A stretch of 64,000 nucleotides of DNA. It comes from Segatella baroniae B14 (GTDB lineage: Bacteria > Bacteroidota > Bacteroidia > Bacteroidales > Bacteroidaceae). Within the stretch, counting starts at the first letter, position 1. Each line of letters begins with the position of its first letter. A program made the position numbers and the translations under genes. The notes below the pieces were generated by a model. That model ran no database searches and had not been told where the DNA came from. It saw only the letters and a program-made list of their open reading frames with translations. Shown here one piece after another: positions 38,401 through 46,600 of the stretch. Location of the stretch: the NCBI RefSeq assembly GCF_022024235.1, contig NZ_CP091799.1, positions 846,001 to 910,000 of the forward strand. The letters are read 5' to 3'.

Positions 38401-38612
38401 ATATCTAATGGGATATTAGCACTCTCCTCCGCAGTAGCAGACACGAACGGAGTCTTCAAAGAAACGTATGGTCCTTTGAATAATCCATTATCTTTATCCT
38501 CAATAAAGCGATAGAACGCATCGCTCACATCCTTTTCTTTGAATCGGAATGTTGCTTTTATATACTCAATAACTGAGTCACGAACTTCGCGTGCTTGTTG
38601 GAGTGGTAACAT
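32481..38612 (-). CDS. giant DEAD/DEAH helicase with DUF1998 (DrmA/DrmB-like in one chain)
   Basis: 2,043 residues. An SF2 helicase: TTGTGSGKTE (Walker A, 103-110), VLDELHTYD (motif II, DELH 242-245), GTSAT (about 277-281), and late FLQRVGRAGRK at about 1060-1070. Cysteine pairs CRDC (487-490), CPEC (590-593) and CDTC (944-947) suggest zinc sites. CSKC, CRYC and the DUF1998-type CYHCILTYGNQYKRDAFSREA follow. Next comes a Vsr/REase-like region (ADFQI, then WAIFLDGYAFH and WTLTWDDI). The last 81 residues match the end of the SF1 helicase next to it. In class 1 DISARM the helicase (DrmA) and DUF1998 (DrmB) parts are separate proteins; here they appear fused. Cytosolic, probably acting on DNA. 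Confidence 0.85.
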   Translation of the reverse strand: MLPLQQAREVRDSVIEYIKATFRFKEKDVSDAFYRFIEDKDNGLFKGPYVSLKTPFVSATAEESANIPLDIAPSFPPYKHQLQAFHQLSMKNGHKPEPTLLTTGTGSGKTECFLYPILDYCYHCNQYERQTGVKVIIMYPMNALASDQAKRLAETIWNDPRLKGKVTAGLFVGEGVDAKEYPRDMGEDHIIENRDAILDTVPDILLTNFKMLDYGLMRQRFMSLWKGNIDTDQKALRFIVLDELHTYDGAQGTDVANLIRRLKLKLNLPKESLCPIGTSATIGSGQDSKTRLCEYATNVFGEQFEEKNVIEEHRIPVDEYIDAVAMGIPDGKLIKECIFGNNDTVETYIKRLCKYWLKKSDATPVEAGQILRRMGIVRDLLNALKDGILTLDELQYKLEDNSEFRRLRQQYTEKTCSIAIENLMALIAYSKRPLTGTKTVPMLYLQVQLWQRELSGILRYVQKEPEFTWRGSIKSDEDRVALPMYFCRDCGASGWISRRLATDDKFCSDVRTINMAFASKEKDVVLLNTEMKRHEAVDDYISENATNVTLHVKMKDLSEASVSDSDTIRLRVCSKSSSNRNGNQKFMRTCPECNGGDTICQIGGRTSTLSSVAISQVLSSDFDNANADERKILVFTNSVQDAAHQAGFYEARTYRFLFRQSMQKYINTLSTPINLVELQKGFKEYWHEQLTDEEYFNRFLPADLAKSIDLRKNYRVAGEGSDFMDNFKKEFELRVDWEILSEFALTAQLGRTLEKTGASASFFKQELLSEVHAKMTDWLKDNAMEHIGENESTFIHFIYGVLQRMRTHGAVDHPYLEKYRKENLNQWALNWQWDGRHFLNKSLGGSMQFPKLVGTVHTGKNHEMLDMAVMRGDSKQTWYSNYFIEVFEDPWIGKNSALFNDFMRKLLDTMVEVGLLNREKQGGGNYAIRPENIWISNKVKHIQCDTCQSRLCVAVQDNLAEGTHCLDYKCKGTYSEETKPELNYYQQVYNRNLSPRVHAHEHTGLLERYDREELEKDFKRHPHSNSTNVLCATSTLEMGIDIGDLNVMGNTNIPPKPSNFLQRVGRAGRKEGSALVLNYAHAGEPHDMYYYTYPEEMMQGEVNTPGCFLEAKDILRRHFLAYCIDTWTSSDVQNTLPSNIRDLHLLNDNIFNDEAFILNRIVAFIKNNKVSLRSAFCDQYEDKTQPALGKLFETLDDGTFYNRLINEFALLTDRLHHLGKELEEYDNQKKRIQPNDPAIKQIEELIKATKKQYGQIMSESMIEYMTNVGLLPNYAFPETGVKLQANVYASHAKEDKEGNVAEPKTFELTRPASQGIKELAPGNNFYTQKFKLNVSGLNTFDWKDSLTVMKFCSKCDCVALKGDSGFEDAACPKCNDPSWGVNRHPILKFTGARSVMHSNDAALDDSSEDRDSENYIIKRHYMFRHTGATTSYAIRGVGFGIEFCNNMELYEVNYGMQMQSGSKVEVDNDTTVPQNGFVTCRYCGKSTPILSGATLEDQHYKFCTHKDVAFADDRDEHVFERLYLYRHMQTEAIKILLPIQIMDAKAAVEMFKAGIELGMKAYYKSSPEHIRIDSYTEMNLGTMQKDHYLVMYDTIPGGTGYLSKLYNTEEFTILLRMAYDKIHDCQCQWEGKDGCYHCILTYGNQYKRDAFSREAAEALFEKLVSHANSWETLSGSVGTISQTGVAEDSELELKFVSALKTICRNNNWIFEKVPDADSYRYDMHILDGNTDIRYYVIPQFALGGHYGVRNYTVADFQIICMSATINGVAIHNIENLPMWAIFLDGYAFHAQAPNMRFYGDKEKRDGIRDSLTHYLYSWTLTWDDILLFENEKEDSLDLNSVTRLIELLKNPQPGNLKETAFGCIANAENFMGFGGSLYQGEITIDDSCYDTLNDDSTDEEVAIALDGAIQYDWHLQQLQFNIDKEEWVGFWRRYNLLQFFSNKPAVTDAPPTIDIDRDEVKMYYPGLEDIVDILLDNNIQFGLEGDVDLTDSDGIVLASAGMLIRNSKVAIDPTDDNSKAIFESAGYTIIYSDNFDINEIKNK
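32484..32726 (-). repeat. coding repeat: shared C-terminal domain, copy in the giant helicase
   Basis: Encodes residues 1963-2043 (YPGLEDIVDILLDNN, LEGDVDLTDSDG, SKVAIDPTDDNSK, FESAGYTII). Paired with the copy at 38619-38858. It may recruit a shared partner to both helicases, or be a small nuclease-like fold. Confidence 0.85.
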
Positions 38613-38615
38613 ATT

Positions 38616-40694
38616 TTATCTTTTTAGAAGTTCAATACTAAATTCATTTGAAGAAATCACTTTATATCCTGCTCGTTCGAAGATATTCTTTGAGTCCTCG
38701 TCAACAGGATCTATAGCGACATTGTATTCTTTTAGCAACATTCCTGCAGTGGCAATCACAACACCATCCTTGTCCATGAGATCTACATCTCCTTCATGGT
38801 TGAATGGAATATTATTGTCTAATAACTGCTCAACTATTGACTCCATGCCTGGATAAAGGGCTTTTATATCATTTTTACTTAAGATTTCTTCCATAAATGA
38901 CATATCCGACTGTGACATTCCTGAAGAACTCTCTCCTATATGATAACTATTATTAAGAAATGCCAATACATGTGGTGACAAGACAGGTAGGCTCGTTAAT
39001 GGAACGTCAGTGATGATGAGCGTAGTACTTCTCGAACGACTTGTGGCCACGTTAAATCTTCGTTCTTCCAATGCAAAACCGATGTGTCGCCCAGGAAGAT
39101 ACAGAATGGCATAATCTACCGTCATACCTTGAATTCTGTCAATTGTTTCAACTGTTAAGTCTTCAATTGCCGTATCAGTCAAAAATCTCTTTTGTAATTG
39201 GCGAACAGATTCCTTAAAAGGAGATATTATCGCCAAAGAGCGTTCTGGATAATAACGCTCTATTTGGCCAATAATATTGCTAATAACATCAATGCATGTA
39301 TTGGAAACGACTCCATTAGTATAATCCTTCGTGTAGTAATAAAGAATGCCACCATCTTTAGGGAAATAGGTGCTTGAACATTCACTGAAATCAACTTTAT
39401 CCTTTTGTACAGACCAGAACCGATTCCCATAGAAAAATGCGGTAAGGTTTGCAGTGGCATCTGGCAGACGGAAGGTAGTTACTATTCTATATGCTTTTAC
39501 ATCCGTTCCAAGGGCGAATGTCTGTAACCCTTCCACTTGAGTATTAGCATTCCAAGTTTTATAGATGTTCTTTTGTGGACTTGCAATAATAGGAGGTAGC
39601 TGCATGGGATCACCAACAATCAGACAGTCTTTAGCCAAAGACTTAAATGCTATTATTGCAGTAAGAAATGCCTGTGATGCTTCTTCTATGACAACAAGAT
39701 CATATGTTGGCGTTCCATTTTCTGCAATTCGTTTCTTGTCGAATGCATAAGATAAAACATAATTGGTTGAACAAAGTAGTTCACCAGCAGGTACTGCTAA
39801 CGTACTTGTAGCTGGCTTAAGCCCTGGTACTGCACTTCTCTCATCAGCAGACAAGTTTGTTTTTGACACACGATTCTGCTTAACGTACGCTTCCAGTGGT
39901 TCTTGTTTAACCAGTTCTATAAGGCCTTTGTTTGCCATCGTCGTAGCGCAAACCGTTTTTCCAGCATCCAAATATTTTGTTATTATGGTGGCAATAGTAT
40001 AGCTTTTTCCTACTCCTGGAGGGCCTTGTACAACACAACAATGCTCGTTATGCAATGTCTCAGCAATAGTTTCAGCAATAGCGTTCGGATGGTTTTCATC
40101 GAATGATAGCTCCTCTGGATGCCAGTCTTTGTATTCTATTCTGGGTTCAATAAGCAACTCTGGAGAAGGAAACATCTCCATATAGTTACTTAGGTTATTA
40201 AGGTAATTTACAGGAGGGAATGGCATGAAGAATAGCACCGTCAGCGACTTCCCCTCATCACATTTCCTTTTAAACAGGTCAAACAACGAGAGACTGATAG
40301 ACGAACATCCAACATAGTCATAATCCGAATTTCCTCTTTTGGTGTAATATAAGGGTAACACATCCGAATTTGGAGAATGATATTGGGTGTTCTTCATGAA
40401 ATCAAGAAAAGGAATTTGCCATGAAGAAGTTGATCGTCCAAGTTCAGCCCAAGCATTTTTAGAAATGATAGTCAGAGAGCGCAGCATCTTTAGACGTGGA
40501 GCCCTGTTTTTAGGGAACTTGAACACCACATGTCCTCTTGCTACATCTACATGGTCAACATAACCAAAAGTCAACTCTTCTTTTTTAACGAGCTGATTTA
40601 TTGGCGACTTAACCAAAGTCCTTTGCTCCAGTTCTATTTCTCTTACTTGGTCACCAAAGAAATACTGATAGTTTTGTATCTTTTTAGTCTCCAT
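38616..40694 (-). CDS. UPF1/DNA2-like SF1 helicase
   Basis: 692 residues from the ATG at 40694 (METKKIQNYQYFFG). An earlier ATG at 40769 lies inside the upstream gene and adds a poor N-terminus. Motifs: VVQGPPGVGKS (Walker A, 224-231), LVVIEEASQAF, VGDPMQLPPI, TVETIDRIQGMTVDYAILY and FNVATSRSRST. These are the DNA2/UPF1 family motifs, for 5'-to-3' unwinding of DNA or RNA. The C-terminal 80 residues (613-692) match those of the giant helicase at 59% by hand alignment. It overlaps the stop of the sacsin-like gene by 11 bases and ends three bases before the next start. Confidence 0.88.
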   Translation of the reverse strand: METKKIQNYQYFFGDQVREIELEQRTLVKSPINQLVKKEELTFGYVDHVDVARGHVVFKFPKNRAPRLKMLRSLTIISKNAWAELGRSTSSWQIPFLDFMKNTQYHSPNSDVLPLYYTKRGNSDYDYVGCSSISLSLFDLFKRKCDEGKSLTVLFFMPFPPVNYLNNLSNYMEMFPSPELLIEPRIEYKDWHPEELSFDENHPNAIAETIAETLHNEHCCVVQGPPGVGKSYTIATIITKYLDAGKTVCATTMANKGLIELVKQEPLEAYVKQNRVSKTNLSADERSAVPGLKPATSTLAVPAGELLCSTNYVLSYAFDKKRIAENGTPTYDLVVIEEASQAFLTAIIAFKSLAKDCLIVGDPMQLPPIIASPQKNIYKTWNANTQVEGLQTFALGTDVKAYRIVTTFRLPDATANLTAFFYGNRFWSVQKDKVDFSECSSTYFPKDGGILYYYTKDYTNGVVSNTCIDVISNIIGQIERYYPERSLAIISPFKESVRQLQKRFLTDTAIEDLTVETIDRIQGMTVDYAILYLPGRHIGFALEERRFNVATSRSRSTTLIITDVPLTSLPVLSPHVLAFLNNSYHIGESSSGMSQSDMSFMEEILSKNDIKALYPGMESIVEQLLDNNIPFNHEGDVDLMDKDGVVIATAGMLLKEYNVAIDPVDEDSKNIFERAGYKVISSNEFSIELLKR
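38619..38858 (-). repeat. coding repeat: shared C-terminal domain, copy in the SF1 helicase
   Basis: Encodes the last 80 residues (YPGMESIVEQLLDNN, HEGDVDLMDKDG, YNVAIDPVDEDSK, FERAGYKVIS). The other copy is the C-terminus of the giant helicase (32484-32726). I count 47 identical positions of 79. Strand-rich with conserved Asp and Glu; the function is unknown. Confidence 0.85.
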
Positions 40695-43600
40695 AATCGT
40701 CGTCATTAATGTCTTTTTGGTTAAAATCATTACTCTCAATATCCGAGAATAAAGAATTATACGATTCATTGTACGCTACACGAATCAAAGTATAAGCAGT
40801 TCCTTTATCCATTAATATTTCAGAATACAGTCTGTTTACTGCTTCCACCTTTTCTGAACCCGTAAGTTTTATCACAATAGCATCTTCAGCTATCCAATCA
40901 AGAAGTTCTTTCTTGTTGTGAATATAGAAAAACTCATTGACCTTAGCACCAACAAATACACAAATGATGCATCTGTCGTCAGTAACCATGTTCCAAATGG
41001 AAGGTGATATGTGTAATATGCCACCTCTAGCACTGCATCTATGAACGTATTTGCCATTTGTTAATTCATAGTCGCCGTCCTTATTGTCACGCACAAAGTC
41101 CTCCAATGTAATATCAGCAGGAGCCATGTCGTTTTCCTTGAGACTATTCCAGAATCTTAATTGCGCAAGATAGTTCTCCGTTACAATATCTTCTGGAGAT
41201 AGACCTTCTCCCAAGATCTTATTCAGAGCTTCATATTCATTATCCTGCATGTCTTCAGTAGGGAAGGTCTTAGTCGATGACTGATTTTTAAACCTTCTAA
41301 TCTCTTCTTCTGTAGGTGTTTTCGGCTCATAATTTGATGTCCTCTGCCGTTGCGAAGAAGAACTGCTCTGACGAGAAGAATTTGAACCTGAATCCTTGCT
41401 CTCACTTTTCTTGCTCTCTGATTGTTTATTTTCAGTTGATTCTTTTCTCTCTGTAGCTTTACTGTCTGTGGCGGTTTTCTGTTCTTCAGCTGTCTTTTGT
41501 GACTCATCGTTTTCTGAAGTTGATTCAGTTGGCTGTTCAGAATGTGAGGTACTGTTTGCATTATTAGAAGATGTTGTCTTTGAAGAATCTGCCGATTGAC
41601 TATTTTTTTGAGTTGAATCTGTTTGAGAATCTTCTGAACTTTGCTCTTCTTGTTGTTCAGAGACCTCTTGTTGTTCTTCCTGCTGCTCTACTTTCAATTC
41701 TTCGTCGTAATACTTCTCTTGCTTAATCTCTTCAACAACTTCATCGTCATCAATTTCTGGCTCTTCCACTACCTTAATGTCAAGGAAAGGAACAATATCA
41801 TTCCAATATTGCTTAATTACAGAAACAAACTCCTCGTCTTGATAAAGGTATTTGCAGTTTTGATTAAGATAGTTGGCAACCTTTTTGTCTTTAAAGTTCT
41901 CATCCAGTTTTCCTTTACATTCGCGATAATCAAGATCCATGTCCAAATACAGACATAATTTGCTAACAAAAGACTCATAAACCTTCTTGTCCTGCCAACT
42001 ATCTACATAATAGAATACTTTATTGTTACTGTCAAAATAGAAATCCTCATTATCGATTGACAAATCCTCATAGCCATAACTAATAGATTCACACAGCATG
42101 TATTTCGCATCCAGCACCTTTTGTTTCATTTTGCTAAATACGTCATTCCATTCATAACCATAACGATATGCTATAACCAAGAGTAAACGTCTAATAATCT
42201 CTTTTGACACCTTTAAAGTTTGGCTGCTATCGGGAGTCGTTACGGGTTTGGGAACTAAATCTTCATCCGAGAAAATAGGTATGCTCAACAAATTGCATAC
42301 TTCAATCTCATGTCCTTGGGGGAAGTATGACAAATCAATAACTCTTGGTGATGACCTAAATATGTAAGCCTGACTACAATTGCCTGGGTCAATAGCCAAA
42401 AGCTGTGCTACATGAGTAGGTCCTCCTTGGCCATTAAGCCATAAAGCCTTTTCATGAGTTATATAAGTTGTCAACCATGTGTTTTTGTCTTCTGATTTAT
42501 CATCTATCAGCCACTGCAACACATTTGTGCGATTTCTGTTTTTGGGTTTAGAGTTTATAAGGAATGCGATAATATCACTGATGGTTAGAGATTCCAAGCA
42601 CTGTTTACATAGCTCAATTAAAGGCTCTGTAAACTGCATCTTTTTGTCTATTATCTTTTCTTGATAATTGGGGATGTACTTCATGTAATCAGCCAAGCTT
42701 GAAGAATATAATTCACAAGCTTTCTTCATTTTTTCACTTTCAGACGGAATACAAGCAATATTATTAAACTTCCCTTCCTTAATCAACGCATTTATGGCGG
42801 AAATAATTGTTATGTCTTTTGAACCAACGTATTTGCACCAGAAGTATATTGAGAACTCTCTAGATGTTAGAGAGTTAATATCAACCTCCTTAAACCTATC
42901 TTGACATCCAATTAAAGTACGTAAAAGATATGTACAGTCTTTGGCTTTACCGTATTTTAAATACTCATCGCTTACATAATTTTTCACAATACCAAATCTC
43001 TCGAAGTCACATTTACACTCATATTTTGAACCTAAATAGAGATCTTCAGAACCATATAATTTGTTATTTCTGTCAAATAGCTTGATATTGCGTATTTTTG
43101 AGATTCCATAATCTGTATGGTTTAATAGTTCTTTAATGAATGCAAAATGTATCTCTTTGAAATCATCTGTTGAAACAGAGTCTTGAAGAAGAAGGTATTT
43201 ATCAACCTTTGCATCCAGCCATTGTTGTAGTTCTGCAATCTTCTTTGTTTTTGCTTCTTCTGCAATCTTGTTTATGAGATTCTTTACGTTTTCGTCTTCA
43301 TAATAGTCTCGAGAAATTTCTCCATCCAATTTGACCATTTTGAATGGCTCCTTTGTAGAATAGTTATCTACTGTTATTCTAAGGGCTTTCTCTATTGGTA
43401 CAAAGACCCCGGCAGTTGTTGTTTCAACCTGAAGTTGTATCAACTTTGGTGCCATCTCTTTAAATTTCTCTTCTTCTGCCAGCTCCTTACTATATTGATC
43501 AACCAAAACCCATGGGAATCTTCTGTCTTGTAAAGTTGGCAGGTCATTCATTATAATACTATAGATGACATCTTTAACATCATCCTTCACACCAAGGTTT

Positions 43601-46600
43601 TTGAAGAAACGCCTCCAATTTTCAATACTGTCCGTTTTTCTAATATATAATGAACTGACAAAGTTCGTCTTTCCATGTTTCCTTGCAAAATCTTCTATTT
43701 GAGCTTGCCCCATGAAGGAATTGGACATATATACCTCCGCTTTGCTCAAAGAAGCAAAACTCAGATTCTCTTCCTTATTGTTAGCATCTCTTGCTGTAAA
43801 TATTATTATCGGGAGGCTTTTTAATCTTCCGATTTTGGATTGTGAACTAATTCCTGAATCAAACAACCAGGTCCAGAAGGAAATATTTTGATTGGTAAGT
43901 TGAAGTGTTTGACTGATAACTTCTGAGTTTTGTTCTATCCACTGACATAGAATCTCGTCATCTATTGTCACGCATCCCATAACATCTTTCCAGTATGGAA
44001 GACTATCTTCATTGACGTATGAAGAATCTAATGCATCTATCTCTGGCAATAGACAGGCAGAACATTGTTCCAAAACACCGAACTTATCATCTGAAAGAAT
44101 ATACAAACCGCGTCCAATTTCCAACCTACGTTTCTTCTGTCTGCCATATACATAAACGGGAGTCCCCTTCAGCAATGCTTTGTCTATGTCATTCAATAAA
44201 GTATATTTTTTAGACATAAACAAATGGAAGTTCATACATTTCTCTTCCGTGTCTAAGGTTACATTATAACTTGTAGAAGATACTTTCAACGGAATTGATT
44301 CCGGAATGTCTTGATTCACAATTACATCCTCAAAAAAGGCTGCAAATTTTTGTGGCTCATATATTTTGAAACCAAATAGATTAAACAGAGCTGATACATT
44401 GCTAATTGAATCATATTGTGGTGATAAAATCGTAATAAGGCCACTGGTCATCCAATTACTATTGCATATTTCAGATAATTCATTTTCATAATAATACAGA
44501 TTTGTATAATTAGTAATACCAGTTATAAAATTACCATCAATATCCATTACTGGAAGGGATTTGAAAACCTCGATGTCTTTGCTGTTATCTGTCCATTGGA
44601 ATTTAGATAGAAAAGTCCAAAATGACAAGTTTAACTTATCGTCTGCTCCTATTGTCTTGCTTATTTCTTCAACATGGTTCTTTGCTAAATTTTTAAATCT
44701 AACATCATTCATGTCGGAAAGACCAAAAAATTTCTTAAGGAAAGCATCGAACTCCTTCAATTCTATTTGATTCTTCTGAGAACTATATTGATTTGATATC
44801 GAGTAAGCCCAGCTCTTATCAAACCATCCATAATCTAAATACTCCTTCTTAATAGCTACAAAAGCACTCTCATCAGAAGATTTAAGATACTTCTGTTCTT
44901 TGTTTCCATTTATAAAGAATAAGCCATAATCTGTGAAGCGTTTGTAGTTAATTGTCTTTTCTTCACCAGTACCAATTTCTATTCCTTGAATATCATCTTT
45001 ATGAGTAAATAAATACTCAATAAAATTCATATTGACGGTAATTTCATTGTTAATTGCGCTTACAAGTACATCAATATAGTCATCTGACAAAACGATTTCA
45101 TTAATTATCACTGAATCAGAAAATGTTTTAACACCAAAATGACTGCTAAAATACTTTCTTGTCGTCTCAGAATACTTATCTGATAAGAATGATATACTAA
45201 TTGAATTAAGCCATTGAGATGAACACACTTCATGTCCATTAGGCGCAGGTAGGAACACAAACTTGTCCTTAAAGTTATCAATTACTGTGTCATTTTCGTC
45301 AATAAATGGCAAGTTGAGATAACTTGTACTAAATCCCACATATGTAGCCATAAAATTGTAGAAATGAACAGATGTGGACTTAATTTTCAGTTTGTTCTTT
45401 GTTGCTTCTATGTTATCCTTAGAAAGGAGGACTTCGTTGACAAAACTAGAACAGTTGAATTCAGCAAATGCGCCTTTTATTGCTTCATCCCATGATGCAT
45501 TATCCTTAAAGAATGTTCTGGTTGCCAAAGATAAATAGTTGAATTTATCAGCAAAAGGTTGTATATCATGAAGATATAAATCGATATTGTAAAAAAGTTC
45601 ATTGGCAGCATGTAACTTTCCACTCCCTTCCGCGATAAAAATTTTTTCATCAAGAAAGTCTTTAAGTTTATCTTTCTTAAGAAGAAACGCAAGGAATTTA
45701 TTGTTATTATCTTGATTAGCGATCCATTCTTGAAAATGTTGATTTGAACAAATCTCTTTCAAATCATCAAAATCCCAAATATTCTTTTCACACTCTAATT
45801 GTTTTAAATACCTCCGCAAAAACGATTTGAATTCCCTGTCACTTCTGAGTATCATCATTGGTAAGGAGGAAGTAAAACCGGTAAACTTAATAAAATCAGC
45901 ATCAGACATAATCCCTGCTGACATCAGACTAGTTTCATCTAAGATTGTATCACAAACCTTGGCGTATTCATCTGTAGCAATAGGAATAAGAGTTTCATCT
46001 TTTATTTTGGAATCAAAGCCAATCTTGAACCTCTCTATAAGTCCCTTATATTTCCCGTGTTCTTTTATACAAGTGTCAAATACAGGTATTAGGTTAAAGA
46101 TTGAATTAAGCTTGTATTTTTTCATGTCACACAAGCATTTAATCCAATCAAAGAACTTCTTTCCTGCGATTTCCGAGATTTCAGCATTTATATTGATTTG
46201 ATCTTCAAAATCAATAACCACATCATCTCGAGGCCCTGTAGGTATCATATCTGTATTCATCAAAAACTTAAAGCCCCATTTTGCCTTGGTAGGTAGGTAA
46301 CAATATACAAGAGTATCTTCGACCTCTTTCAATTGTACGCCATCTATTTCGCAAGCAAAAGACACTTTCGTCTTTGTGAAGTCATAATATTTGGTCGGAA
46401 TCTTTAGTGCACCAACATCTTCTTGTTTATCAATGTCTAAGTTGATCGATTTTGTTATCTCGGGTGATACATCATCACTAAAATGATTTACCTGCCAATG
46501 TTCATTATCGCAATTGCAAACTAAAGGTTCATCGGACTCGTTAAAAAATACTTTAACAGATGAAAGATTAGGAATAAAGAGAATCACTCTCTCATTCTTA

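Noticed and set aside
32481..38612. DrmC-type phospholipase D nuclease
   Set aside because: No HxKxxxxD motif was found in any protein of the operon.
40684..41330. DUF3883 at the end of the sacsin-like protein
   Set aside because: DUF3883 often ends such proteins, but the typical GYDI and IEVKGT motifs are absent here; the tail is described as unassigned.
41332..41772. Tandem DNA repeat or CRISPR-like array
   Set aside because: The repeated TGTTGTTC-like strings are codons of a Glu/Gln/Ser-rich linker, with no spacer structure.
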